64,000 nt of DNA from positions 1 to 64,000 of the forward strand of contig MCFG01000288.1 of NCBI GenBank assembly GCA_002104895.1. Direction: 5' to 3'. The notes under the pieces are model-generated. The model was not told the DNA's origin and did no database searches. It saw nothing but the letters and a program-made list of their open reading frames with translations. Source of the DNA: Anaeromyces robustus. Lineage: Eukaryota > Neocallimastigomycota > Neocallimastigomycetes > Neocallimastigales > Neocallimastigaceae. Positions 11,841 to 33,294 of the stretch are shown in pieces. Each line of letters starts with the position of its first letter. Position 1 is the stretch's first letter. The translations under genes were made by a program, and so were the position numbers.

Positions 11841-13172
11841 CTAAGCCCAGATTTTTTGACAAATAGATTGAATAGAATTACAATCTGAAGAATTTGATCT
11901 AGACCAACAATCTGCAACTTCAGCATAACATTTATTACTCATTTCAGACTTACATGACCAATCATTAGAATCACAACTTAAGTAATCAACGTTGGAATTG
12001 GTTGGTTGAACAACAACAGTAGTAGTAGTAGTTTTTCTGGTAGTTGAAATAGTTTTTGAACTACTTGGAATAGTTTTTGAACTACTTGGAGCTGAGTATG
12101 AAGTAGTTGAGATTACTTTAGAACTGTATGGAATAGTCTTAGAACTATTTGGAATAGTCTTAGAACTATATGGAATAGTTTTAGAACTACTTGGAGCTGA
12201 ACTTGAAGTAGTTGAGATTACTTTAGAACTGTATGGAATAGTCTTAGAGCTATTTGGAATAGTTTTAGAACTACTTGGAATAGTTTTAGAACTACTTGGA
12301 ATAGTCTTAGAACTACTTGGAATAGTCTTGGAACTATATGGAATAGTTTTAGAACTACTTGGAGCTGAGTATGAAGTAGTTGAAATTACTTTAGAACTGT
12401 ATGGAATAGTCTTAGAGCTATTTGGAATAGTTTTGGAGTAGCTTGGAGCTGGACTTGAAGTTGAGATAACCTTAGAACTATATGGAATAGTCTTAGAACT
12501 ATTTGGAATAGTCTTGGAGTAACTTGGAGCTGAACTTGAAGTAGTTGAAATTACTTTAGAACTGTATGGAATAGTCTTGGAACTATTTGGAATAGTCTTG
12601 GAGTAACTTGGAGCTGAACTTGAAGTAGTTGAAATTACTTTAGAACTGTATGGAATAGTCTTGGAACTATTTGGAATAGTCTTGGAGTAACTTGAAGCTG
12701 AACTTGAAGTTGAGATAACCTTAGAACTATATGGAATAGTCTTAGAACTATTTGGAATAGTCTTGGAGTAACTTGGAGCTGAACTTGAAGTAGTTGAAAT
12801 TACTTTAGAACTGTATGGAATAGTTTTAGAACTACTTGGAATAGTTTTAGAACTACTTGGAATAGTTTTAGAACTACTTGGAATAGTCTTAGAACTACTT
12901 GGAATAGTTTTAGAATTTGTAGTAACAACTGAAGTTTTAGTTACAGTAACAGGACTACCAGTATAAGACCAAATTTCATTACAATAATTATTTAATTCTT
13001 GACATCCTTGTTGTTCTGATGATTGCCAACAGGCATTTGCTTTTTGTTGACATAAACTTGCTTGTTCTTGCTTACATGTATAATCTGTATTACCACAAAT
13101 AAGATATGGATTTTCAGCTTTGACTATACTAGCAATTAATATTAAAACTGATCCTAAAATAGCAGATTTCAT
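11841..13172 (-). CDS. Secreted dumbbell protein paralog
   Basis: Open frame of 443 residues from ATG 13172. Residues 1-19 are a signal peptide ending VKAE. The N-terminal module has C-x6-C-x7-C-x6-C-x8-C-x6-C and then NEIW. A linker of SKTIP[NYS]S heptads and eight copies of a SKVIST(T)S-type unit follows, then a C-terminal module with the same x6-x7-x6-x8-x6 spacing, ending QKIWA at the stop. It is the paralog of the gene at 4641-6629: same architecture, same terminal peptide SIQSIC-KIWA, same flanking motifs. The linker differs in period (about 28 residues per higher-order unit, not 27). The Cys4-Cys5 gap is 8 residues in both modules here and 12 in both modules of the other gene. Function is unknown; extracellular or wall location is inferred from the signal peptide. 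Confidence 0.9.
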   Translation of the reverse strand: MKSAILGSVLILIASIVKAENPYLICGNTDYTCKQEQASLCQQKANACWQSSEQQGCQELNNYCNEIWSYTGSPVTVTKTSVVTTNSKTIPSSSKTIPSSSKTIPSSSKTIPSSSKTIPYSSKVISTTSSSAPSYSKTIPNSSKTIPYSSKVISTSSSASSYSKTIPNSSKTIPYSSKVISTTSSSAPSYSKTIPNSSKTIPYSSKVISTTSSSAPSYSKTIPNSSKTIPYSSKVISTSSPAPSYSKTIPNSSKTIPYSSKVISTTSYSAPSSSKTIPYSSKTIPSSSKTIPSSSKTIPSSSKTIPNSSKTIPYSSKVISTTSSSAPSSSKTIPYSSKTIPNSSKTIPYSSKVISTTSYSAPSSSKTIPSSSKTISTTRKTTTTTVVVQPTNSNVDYLSCDSNDWSCKSEMSNKCYAEVADCWSRSNSSDCNSIQSICQKIWA

Positions 13173-13300
13173 TTTTTTCTTTTCTTTTTTTTTTTACTTT
13201 TTTCTTTACGATTTATTAAATGGAATTTTATTTTATTAATTGATAAAATTTTATATTTATTTTTATTTATTTATTTATTCATAAAAAAAAATAAAAAAAA

Positions 13301-13320
13301 AATTCCTCAAGAATTTAATT
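13301..13320. promoter_or_regulatory. Inverted flanking 20-mer, 5' side of second dumbbell gene
   Basis: AATTCCTCAAGAATTTAATT, identical to 6773-6792 and inverted relative to 11674-11693. Confidence 0.6.
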
Positions 13321-13365
13321 TTTTTTAATAATCTTTTTTATTATTATTATTATTACTATTATATT

Positions 13366-13386
13366 CACACAGGCTAGCTGGTGTTG
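13366..13386. promoter_or_regulatory. Shared upstream CACACAG-CTAGCTG motif, second copy
   Basis: CACACAGGCTAGCTGGTGTT, 194 bases upstream of the ATG and in the same relative position as 6841-6860. Confidence 0.55.
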
Positions 13387-16300
13387 TATAATGTTAATAT
13401 TGTAGATAATTTTTTTTAAAAGGAAAAATTTCTCTTTTTTATATTTTTTTCTTTATTATAATTTTTATTACATGTGTGTCTTTTATTATTAATAAAAGAT
13501 AATTTAAAATTATATATTTTATAATTAATATATTATTTCAAAAGCTTAATTAGAATAAAAAAATAAAAAAAGTATAATAAATATTAAAAAAAAAAAAAAA
13601 AATATTAGCATTTTGACACAAATTTAGTTTAGATTTTCAAAACTTTATTATAAAATTTTGTAACAATTTTTATATTTTTTAACATTATAAAAATATTCCC
13701 TTTAATCCAATAAAATAATATTTTTATTCTAAAACGTCATTTTATTTAATTAGTAGATACGCCATATATACATTTAACTAAAGACAATTTAAATATAAAA
13801 CATGTAAACAAAATAGGATATTAAAAATAAAAGTAATAATAATAAAAAAAGTTAATTAAAAAAAGAAACAAAAAAAAAAAAAACATTCTTAAATTATAAT
13901 TATTTAGATATATTTAATTTAATAATTTGGCATAATAATAATTGAAAATCTTAATATATTTTACTTTATTATTTTTTGAAACGTATTATCTCTTTTATAT
14001 ATATATATGCATATGTACATATATATATAATATGGATATTTTATTAATTATCATATGGTAAATAATTTTTTCAAAATTATATTTTAACCCTATCATATTT
14101 ATATTCTCAAAAAAAATTACCAATGAAATTAACAAAAATGTTTTAATTTTTAATATTATTTTCAATCTTTGGTTATCAATAATAATATTCCAATGTCAAT
14201 AATTCTTATCTATATTCAATAGAGACACGTTTTATTTTTATATAAAATTTACTATAAACATTGAATTGATAAAAGATTACTCATAATTTTTTAAATAATG
14301 ATTATAGGATACAATCCAAAAAAAAAAAAAAAAAAATTGCTATTATTTATTTATTATTTAATTAAAATTTTTGTTATAATAAAAATAATAATTATTGAAC
14401 ATTTTATAAAATAAAAAAAAAAAAGATAGACACTTTAATTAAAAAAAAAGGTGTTTTATCATATAATTAAATTAATATTTTTAAAAAAATATATTAATAT
14501 CATAAACCTTATTAAATATATTATCATATTATCATAAACCTTATTTAATAATATTTAATATTTTATGGTTTCATATCATTATCATAAATTTTAATTAATA
14601 TAAAAATGAATTATTTGTTTCATAATACATCATAAACTTAAATATTTGTTTTTAATATAACTAAAACTAAACTTAACAAATAATGTTACTTTCATGGTTT
14701 TTTAATATTTTATATTAAAATTATTATTATTAATTAATATATTATTTGAAATAAAAAATATCCGTTATTAATAATATTATAAAACTATTAAATAAAAATT
14801 AAATATTAAATAAATAAATAAATAAATATATAAAAAATTATTATTTTAATATATATAAATAATAATATAGTAATTCTATATAGTTAAATCATATATATAT
14901 GTATATATATTAAAGAGGTTGAATTTTTAATCCATAATAGTTCATAATATCATTTATCCATACTATAATTAATTATATTAATTACTATTATTAGATATTG
15001 TATTATTTAAATAATTATTTTTAATATGTACTTTGTTTTTAATATATTTTTTTTCCTTAATTTTTTTTTTCTTTAATTATTAAAATTTTATATTAAATTA
15101 TATAAAGTTTCTCTTTTATTTATTATTAAAATTTGGAATATTCTGTTGTTTTTTTACTATTAATTATTAATTATTAATTAACTTGTTTTATTCATAAATC
15201 TAAAATAATATATTAAACATCTTTGTAATTTCGTAGTTTTAATAATTCTAACATTAATAAATAATATACCATTTCAATTTTTTATTGGTTTTACATACAA
15301 ATAACATAATTAATTTGTTGTTGTTATTATTATTGTTATTGTTGTTGTTGTTGTTGTTTTATTAGTATTATTATTATTTATTATTATTATTAAATATCAT
15401 AAAAAAAATTATATATTAAAAAAATAATAGATAAAGAAAAATAATAAAATATTATATTCGTATTAATATTTCATTAATAGTAATTTTAATGTTTTTTATT
15501 AAATAAATTAATGATATGTAGTTAATAGTTAAATTTTATAATAAATAATTATAGATAAATATAATCTAATTATGTAAAATAAAAAATATTTTTCTTAATT
15601 TTTGGATGGTTATTGTTTTAAAATGTTTATTAATTTATCTTCATTTTTAAAATTAATATACATATATATAAAGTTATATATCCTACTATTTTATAAAACA
15701 AAACAAAATAAAATAAAATAAAATAAAATAAAATAAAATAAAATAAAATAATAAAAAAATATAAATGGAAAGTCATAGTAAAGAAATATGAAAGATATAC
15801 ATCCACAAAAAAAAAACATTCATTAATAATTTATTTTTTTAACATTTAATATGTCCTTTTATAATGCAGTGTCTAAAATATTAAAAAAAATTGTCAAAAA
15901 AAAATATTAAATAATAAATAAAATAATACTGTATAACTAAATGATAGTTATTAAATATATATGTAATTATTACTATCTATATATATATTATATATTATAT
16001 ATATTAAATATTAACTTTAAATGAAATATATTATATAATTATATTTCTTAGAAAAATTATATATAAATTATATATCTAATTTATTATTAATTTTTTTTTA
16101 TTTTATTTTATTTTTTTTTATTTTATTTTATTTTATTTTATTTTTATATCTTTTTTCTTTTTTTTTCTTTTATATTGAGAGTTTAATATTAATCATTAAA
16201 AAATATATATTTTAGTAATTAAACAATATTTAATTTTCTAATATATTTATTATTAATAATTATCATTGTTATTATAATAATTAACTAAAAAATATGATTG

Positions 16301-16455
16301 ATATTTAAATTATTAACTATATTATTATTAAAATATTTACTTTAATAATGATTGTTTTAATTTAATTATTTACTTTATAACAATATTACTTATTATTATG
16401 TTATAACTATTAACTAAAAGTTATTAAAACCGAAATTCTTACTTAATGAAAACTA

Positions 16456-16457
<2 letters not shown>
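13387..16457. other. A/T-rich intergenic spacer
   Basis: No gene seen. Contains the second cluster of ATCATAAACTTTAAT-like repeats (14480-14640), a GTTGTT run at about 15317-15360 and an AAAAT pentamer run at 15700-15751. Confidence 0.6.
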
Positions 16458-19513
<3,056 letters not shown>

Positions 19514-19535
19514 GTTAAAAAGATATATATAACTA

Positions 19536-19583
<48 letters not shown>

Positions 19584-21487
19584 AAAAATTTAAAAATTTA
19601 AAAAAAAAATAAAAAATAAAAAATAATAATAATAATAATAATAAATAATGAACAATAATAAATAATAAGAAGAAGAAGAAGAAGAAGAATAAAAAGAGCA
19701 AGAAAAAAATTTTTAATTCATTCTTAAAAAAAAAAAAAGTAAGAAAATAAATGTATTTAAATAATAATAAAATAATATTATAATATTATTATATAAAAAA
19801 TGAATTAATAAAAAATTAACAAGCCAAGTTATACGTTTCTATGGTTTTGATTCTTATTTTCGCTGAATACGGTCATATTGTTTCTTTAATTATGAACACC
19901 AAGACTAATAATGACTACTGCTGTAATTAAATTAACAATATATAAATTATATTAGAGAAAATTTCGCTGAAATTTATACGATTTTATTGTTTCTTCAATG
20001 ATGAACATTAATAATAACCACTGTAATTAAACTAATAATATATAAATTAAATTAGAGAAAAGTTATTTAATTCAAAAACAAGAAATGAACAAAAAAAATA
20101 ATAATAAAAAAAAATGAAGAAAAATAATAAAAGTTAAATTTCTTGACTTATATTTTTCTTTTACTTAAATAATAAAAATAAAGAAGAAAAGGAAAGAAAA
20201 AAATAAGAAAGAATAATATTTATAATAGTGCTTTTTTTATTTTTTCAATATTTTTTTTATATTTTAATTATAAATTAACATACACAGTAAAAAAAATAAA
20301 TAAAAAAAAAAAAAAAAAAATAAAATAAAATAAAATAAAATAATAATAAAATTACAAAACGAAACTACACAATTTTGTTTTTTATTAACAATGAAAAAAA
20401 AAATTTTTTTTATGTAATACAAAATTTAAAAAAAGTTTTTTTTTGTGAAACTTTAAAAAATTATAAATAATCTACTGTTGAAAAATAAAATTTTTAAAAG
20501 TAAATCAATATATTTTTTCTATGAGAAGGAATTTCTACAATTTTTTTGTTTTGTTTTGTTTTGTTTTGTTTTGTTTTGTTTGCTTTTTTATCATTAGTTT
20601 TACTCTTATTATAATTATTTTATTATATATATATTATATACATTTTTTTAATTCTTTCAAATAAAATAAAAAAAAAAAAAAAAAAAAACAAAAAAAAAAA
20701 AAATAATAATGGCACTTCTAAACCATTATATATAGTATTAAAAAAGACCATTTAATGTCCAAAATTCAACATTATATCATTATTAAATTGTTTCATAAAT
20801 CATAATATAAGTGAATTGAAAAGGATTTTTAATAGATTAATAAAATAAATAAAAATACTATTAAATAAATACAAATATATTACAATATATTGAAATATAC
20901 TAAAACTAATTGATATATCAAAATGTATAAAAAAGATAAACTTGAACTATTCCATTTTTAGGTATTACAAAATATCAATAAAATTTTTGTGATACTTAAA
21001 ATAAAATTATATTAATTGATTATTTGATTATGAATTAATTATTGTATATCATTTTTATCTTAGTAATAGTGGCTGAGTAAACAATATTATAATTATTAAT
21101 TTTTACTTGGTTGTTTCTATCTTTTATTTACTCATTAAAAGTTTTGAAAAAAATTAACAATTAATAAAAGTATTTGGTAATGAGGCTGTGTAAAATTATT
21201 TGAAAAATAAATTTTAATTATAAAAAAAAACTTGAAATTATAATAATATAAAGTTTTCTTTTTTCAAAATTTTACTTAATCATAAAGTGTTTATTATCAT
21301 TAACTTCGTAATTTTATCTTTTATAAAATATAAAAGATTATAATAACATCAATGTAAGTATTTATATTATATATATAATATAAATAATTATATATAAATT
21401 TTATTAAAATTTTTATCTTTTTTATTTTATATTTGTTAATTTATAATATTAAAGTCTATTGCTATTGCTGTTATAAATTACAAAAAA
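19514..21487. other. Intergenic region between the two LRR genes
   Basis: Starts with A homopolymers and AAT/AAG runs. Two diverged tandem copies of a unit of about 100 bases lie at about 19858-19962 and 19963-20062. A TTTTG pentamer run lies at 20545-20581. No gene seen. Confidence 0.6.
19858..20062. repeat. Diverged tandem duplication, about 100 bp x 2
   Basis: Both copies begin TTTCGCTGAA, share ATTGTTTCTT, ATGAACA and CACTGTAATTAAA-like blocks in order, and end ATTAGAGAAAA. The first copy is about 80 percent similar to the second by eye. No coding potential seen. Confidence 0.65.
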
Positions 21488-24125
<2,638 letters not shown>

Positions 24126-24835
24126 AAAAAATTAAAAAAAAAAAAAAACTTATAAATTAATGAATTAAAAAAAAAAAATAAGAAATTTTAAGAAAACTAA
24201 AAATTAAAAAATATGTATAATATAAATAATGAATTATAAAAAAAGAAAAAAAAATAACATATGAAGAAATTAAGAAGTTAAGAAAAATAAAAATATAAAT
24301 AATGAAAAATGAAAATGAAAATGAAAATGAAAAAAAAAATGAATAAAATAAAAAAATAACAATAAAATAAAGAAAAATAATTAATAGTAATAGTAATAAA
24401 AAAAATAGAAATTCACTTTTACTAAAAATTTTTTATAAAAAAAAAATAAAATAAAATAAAATAATATATAATGAATAAAATAAAATAAAATATAATATAA
24501 TAAAAAAATAAAATAAAATAAAATATAATGAAATAAAATAAAATATAATGAAAAAAAATAAAATAGCATTATAGTGTTTATTTAAAACCAATATTAATAA
24601 TTTGATTTTATTATATTATATATATAAAGATTTTCTCTATATATATTTACTTTTAAAGATTTTACACCTCTCCAATACAAAATAACAGAAAAAAAAAAAA
24701 TATCTATAAATAGTAATCTATATATAATTTGATATCATTAAGATTTTAGTCCAAGTCCATAGAAATACCCAATGATTAATTGATTAATCTTTAATAATTA
24801 ATGAAAATTTTCAAGAATAAACATTATAGATAATA

Positions 24836-24843
<8 letters not shown>
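24126..24843. other. A/T-rich intergenic spacer
   Basis: 3' flank of the second LRR gene. A-rich runs and TAAAA pentamer runs at about 24445-24565. No gene seen. Confidence 0.6.
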
Positions 24844-24866
<23 letters not shown>

Positions 24867-26538
24867 TTTATGGCACACAATTTGTACGTCAACTTTATTG
24901 AATTTAAATATTAAAATACATGAATCATAAAAAAACACATAATGAAAAAAAAAAAAAATGATACTAAAAAAAATAAAAACCAGTAATATATTATAGATAA
25001 TAATAAATAATACTGGAGGAAAAAAAGTAGTATAATAATATTTAAAAACAATAAATCCATACAGCCCTTAATTCTAAATATAGAATTAAAGTAAAATTGA
25101 TCTATCCTATTCCACTAGGGTCGGAAATAGGATCGGCATTTGCCCTACTAGGCTGTCCTACTGTGTTATCAGCATTGACGTTCCTGGAGAGGTTGGTTTT
25201 AAATTTATTGAATAATATATGTTGTCTTTTACAGACAACAGGCATGATATCATTCAATAGAGCCGCAGATCGCAACAAGAATGGGGATTTTGAATAAGTA
25301 CCAGATTCAGTCTGACACTTAAACAAACATTCCCATTCCTTTTTGTATGGACTATTGTTAATTCTATCACTAAAACCATAATCTCTACCACCAATTAAAA
25401 AAATATATATTCTATACCTATTAACTATTTTTTTACTACCTAATATATCTATATTACTAATACTATTATTACTACTTTTATAACCCTTAACAATATTATT
25501 TATTTTATTATCCACACTAGGGTTATTACTTGTCCTAACTAAACTATTAAAAAGACTATCTAAAAAATAAAAAAAATTTCTATCTAAATCAGAGAAGTGA
25601 TCAATACGAAGATTTTTAAATAAGAAACAATTTATAAACCAATGATCAATTCTCTGATAACTCTCACAATGGAAACAACATGAACAACAATTAGGACAAG
25701 AATTATTAATCATTTTAGCAGCTTTTGCAACTCTAGCATCAATTTTATATCCACATCTTGCCCTAAGTATCCACCGAAAACCTTTGCTATATTCAGGAAA
25801 TTCTAGATTAAGCTTTAAGTAACTTCTTGATTCTTCAAAGTTGTACAATTTATAAGTTTTAGCTTTAATTGATTTATCACTGTTCATGTCTCTGTCCCAA
25901 TAGAATTCCATAATTTCTTTAGTAGAGGATGAAATATTGTTTAATTTATCATTTAATATTTTACTTTCTTTGTCCCAAGTCCATTTTCTTGTTGTAGCAA
26001 CATTATTAACTATCTTTGAGATAATGCAGTTGGAGTCCTTCCACTTATTAAAACATCTAACCTGAGCTAAAGCACATTTACCAGAAAGTGGAGGAATATT
26101 GAGTTCTTTTGAGATGCAATAAATAGAAACAAAAGAATTAGGTTTCGAGTAGCCTAAAATCCAATAAAAACCTTTGTTAATTATTGTTTGTGTAGAACTA
26201 GTATTGTTTTTGTTAGAACCAAGCAAAGGCGCGTAATAGGAAACTTGTCCAATAACTTTTGCAGAGAATAAAGTTCTTTTAAGAGGAATAGGAATCAGAT
26301 CATTTTTTAAAAAACCCTGAATTGAAAACAAAGCCTTACTAACTTTATTTTTCATTTTACTAATAACGAATTTTAAATCTAGAGTTTTGTGAAAGGGAAC
26401 ACCAAGGTAAGTATAACAATCTGTTTTAGGGATTGCGATTCCTGTTAAATAAAAGGTAGGGTCCTCTCTAAGAATATATTCCGAATTTTCATGTCTAACA
26501 GCTAATGTGCCACATTTATTAATTCCAAAAGTAAACCA

Positions 26539-26542
<4 letters not shown>
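24844..26542 (-). mobile_element. Non-LTR retrotransposon (LINE), 5'-truncated copy 1
   Basis: Read on the minus strand: the end of an ORF2, about 230 bases of 3' UTR with an AATAAA before the tail, and a poly(A) of 26 bases (T-run 24844-24869 on the plus strand). It lacks everything 5' of the end of the RT palm, as usual for incomplete target-primed reverse transcription. It abuts the poly(A) end of copy 2. Confidence 0.88.
25102..26540 (-). pseudogene. LINE ORF2 C-terminal part (end of RT, Cys/His motif)
   Basis: The frame is open from the truncation point at about 26540 to the stop at 25102, about 479 residues. It begins inside the RT domain with the late-RT signature NKCGTLAV followed by CYTYLGVPFHKTL. 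A long basic thumb/connection region follows, and then a Cys/His motif CPNCCSCCFHCES with IDHWFINC, as in LINE ORF2 tails of L1/Tad/R1-like clades. The clade is not determined. No endonuclease or RT catalytic YADD box is present, so this fragment cannot be autonomous. The region is visibly richer in G/C than the host spacers. Confidence 0.85.
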
Positions 26543-26600
<58 letters not shown>

Positions 26601-27480
26601 GCACACAATTTGTACGTCAACTTTATTGAATTTAAATATTAAAATACATGAATCATAAAAAAAACACATAATGAAAAAAAATGATACTAAAAAAAATAAA
26701 AACCAGTAAAATATTATAGATAATAATAGATAATACTGGAGGAAAAAAAGAAGTATAATAATATTTAAAAACAATAAATCCATACAGCCCTTAATTCTAA
26801 ATATAGAATTAAAGTAAAATTGATCTATCCTATTCCACTAGGGTCGGAAATAGGATCGGCATTTGCCCTACTAGGCTGTCCTACTGTGTTATCAGCATTG
26901 ACGTTCCTGGAGAGGTTGGTTTTAAATTTATTGAATAATATATGTTGTCTTTTACAGACAACAGGCATGATATCATTCAATAGAGCCGCAGATCGCAACA
27001 AGAATGGGGATTTTGAATAAGTACCAGATTCAGTCTGACACTTAAACAAACATTCCCATTCCATTTTGTATGGACTATTGTTAATTCTATCACTAAAACC
27101 ATAATCTCTACCACCAATTAAAAAAATATATATTCTATACCTATTAACTATTTTTTTACTACCTAATATATCTATATTACTTATACTATTATTACTACTT
27201 TTATAACCCTTAACAATATTATTTATTCTATTATCCACACTAGGGTTATTACTGGTCCTAACTAAACTATTAAAAAGACTATCTAAAAAATAAAAAAAAT
27301 TTCTATCTAAATCAGAGAAGTGATCAATACGAAGATTTTTAAATAAGAAACAATTTATAAACCAATGATCAATTCTCTGATAACTGTTACAATGGAAACA
27401 ACATGAACAACATTTTAACAGCTTTAACAATTCTTTTTTTAGCAAAATTCATAATACTTATCATCTTCAGGAGTTCGATG
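26543..27480 (-). mobile_element. LINE copy 2, 5'-truncated, head to tail with copy 1
   Basis: The poly(A) is a 55-base T-run at 26543-26597. The 3' UTR and ORF end match copy 1 with an offset of 1728 and very few differences up to about 27410 (for example codon changes KKEWE to KMEWE and VDNK to VDNR). Beyond that the sequence departs: the CPNC half of the Cys motif is missing and different sequence follows to about 27480. I see no target-site duplication. Confidence 0.8.
26825..27445 (-). pseudogene. LINE ORF2 tail, second copy
   Basis: 206 codons, almost identical to the last 190 or so residues of copy 1. The first residues (MLKKELLKLLK) belong to the rearranged junction, not to the original protein. 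Confidence 0.8.
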
Positions 27481-28141
27481 TTAAAACTCCATCTTAGGGA
27501 ACAAAGTCCTATAAGATTATAATTATTAAATAAATACACATATTAAAAAAAAAATAGAAATAATTCAAATTTTTTCCTTAAAACTTTATTATTTTTATTT
27601 TTATTTTTATTTTTTTGTTATTATTATTGTTTTTTTTTTTATTTTTATTTTTATTTTTTTGTTATTATTATTGTTTTTTTTTTTTTTTTCCTTTATCTTT
27701 TTGAATTATTATTTAGTTTTTCTTTTTTTTCTTTTGTTTTTTTATTCTATTTTTATTTTATTTTATTTACCTTTATTTTATTATTTTTACTTCAATTTAT
27801 ATCTTAATAATTTATTAAAATATAAATAATAAAAAAAATATATTTAATTATATAACCCTCTAAATTAAAATAAATTCTAGTTAATATAATAATATTACGT
27901 TTTTTTTTATATATTTTTTAATATTTTTTTTTATTAAATTTTTTATAATTATCTTAAAATTATTTAATTATTTTTTAGATAGTATTATTAATAAAATAAA
28001 GATATCGTATTTAATTAAAGATATTCATCATTTTAATAATAATGAATTAAATATAATTTATTATACTTCTATTAATATTAATAAATATTTTATTTTATTC
28101 TTTTATTTCGTTTTCTTTAATGCTACTTTAATTTAAAGAAT
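27481..28141. other. A/T-rich spacer with a local duplication
   Basis: A T-rich block containing TTTTTTGTTATTATTATTG occurs twice at about 27594-27690. Otherwise homopolymers. It is the 3' flank of the gene at 28142-29052. Confidence 0.6.
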
Positions 28142-29052
28142 TTACATAAAAACAGCGATAGCGGCAGCAACAATAGCCATTAAAGTCATGCTAACTGAAA
28201 GAGTTTTAGCATCACTAGTGTTTGAAGAGGTAGCAGCAATCTTTTTAGTAGTAGTAGCCTTAAGCATAGCAGAAGTAGTAGCCTTAGCTCCTAAACCAGT
28301 AGTAGCAGCACCTAATCTGGAAGTAGTAGCACCAGCAACTGGAGCAGCACTACCACCAGTTCCAGCAGATCCAGAAGAAGCAGTACCAGTTCCACCAGTA
28401 ATCTTGAATCTAGCAGAGAAAGATCCATTAGCTACTCCACCAATACAGATACTGTAATCACCAGTTGATGGGAATTTAGACTTATCGGCATTGGTCTTTT
28501 TTAAATTTTTATTTTATTTATTATTCATATATATATCATTATTAACAATTCTCAATATATAAAATATATAAATATTTACTTAAAAATAAATTTACTTACA
28601 AGGTCAACAGTGAAGGAATTGGCAGAAACATCTGGAATTTGAGCAGTGTAAACAACTAATTTTGAAGTTTGTTCACCTGGTGAATAATGTAACTAATTAT
28701 ATATATTATATAATAAAAATATTTTGTAAAAAAAAAAAATTAATAATCTTTCTAAATATTACTTATTTATTTAAATAAAAATATTTTATTTAAATTTATT
28801 TTTTACATTTATCTTTTTATTTTTACAATAATTATCAATTTACAAATAATATTAAATGCTTACAATTTCTAATGGTTGGGAACCACTTTCTGGTGAAGTA
28901 TTTTGAGCATTACCAGTATCCTTTTGCCATTTTACAGTATGTGAACTACCTAAAGCCCAGGTAGTACTGGCAAGTGGATCTACAATCTTAATACCAGCTT
29001 GAACGTAAGCTACGAAAGCAAAGACAATAGTTAATAATAAAACACACTTCAT
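28142..29052 (-). CDS. Kre9/Knh-like GPI-anchored surface protein (3 exons)
   Basis: Exons at 28864-29052, 28600-28692 and 28142-28495. Introns are phase 0 with donors GTAAGC and GTAAGT. Joined length is 636 nt, 211 residues. Residues 1-19 are a signal peptide (ends YVQA). The mature start GIKIVDPLASTTWALGSSHTVKW, with LHYSPGEQTSKLVVYTAQIPDVSANSF and the later DYSICIGG, fits the N-terminal domain of the Kre9/Knh1 cell-wall family and of Ser/Thr-rich GPI proteins (I-x-x-P-x(5)-W-x-x-G-x(3)-V-x-W). A Gly/Ala/Thr-rich stalk follows, and then a hydrophobic C-terminus after SSNTSDAK that looks like a GPI-attachment signal. It probably sits on the plasma membrane or in the wall. Kre9 relatives are linked to beta-1,6-glucan, but a role here is not shown. 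Confidence 0.78.
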
Positions 29053-33020
<3,968 letters not shown>

Positions 33021-33203
33021 TATGCTAAATTTTCATTTTTGATGGATTATTTTTTTTTTTTTCAATATGGTTAATCCATCGAAAATGAAAATTTAGCATA
33101 ATGAATATAATAAATGATGTTAAGTTTATTAAGATTAAATATTGCATAATATTCGTATTGTTTAAAAATAAATATTATGTAATAATTATTTAATCTTAAT
33201 AAA
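33021..33203. repeat. Two consecutive foldback hairpins
   Basis: 33021-33049 and 33072-33100 are inverted copies matching at 28 of 29 positions, with a 22-base loop. A second, imperfect inverted pair follows (33125-33153 against 33171-33203, outer arms TTTATTAAGATTAAATA). The arrangement recalls a foldback or MITE remnant. No target duplication was identified. Confidence 0.7.
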
Positions 33204-33294
33204 ATTTAAAATAAAATAAATAAATTTGATTCTAATCTGCAATTATCAATGATATTTAAAATATCAATGATAATGAATCATAATAATTAAAAAT

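Noticed and set aside
25097-27020. Identical 66-codon plus-strand frames in both LINE copies.
   Set aside because: Antisense of the LINE ORF2 tail; identical only because the LINE copies are.
28188-28457. 89-codon Ala/Val/Pro-rich plus-strand frame.
   Set aside because: Antisense shadow of exon 3 of the Kre9-like gene.
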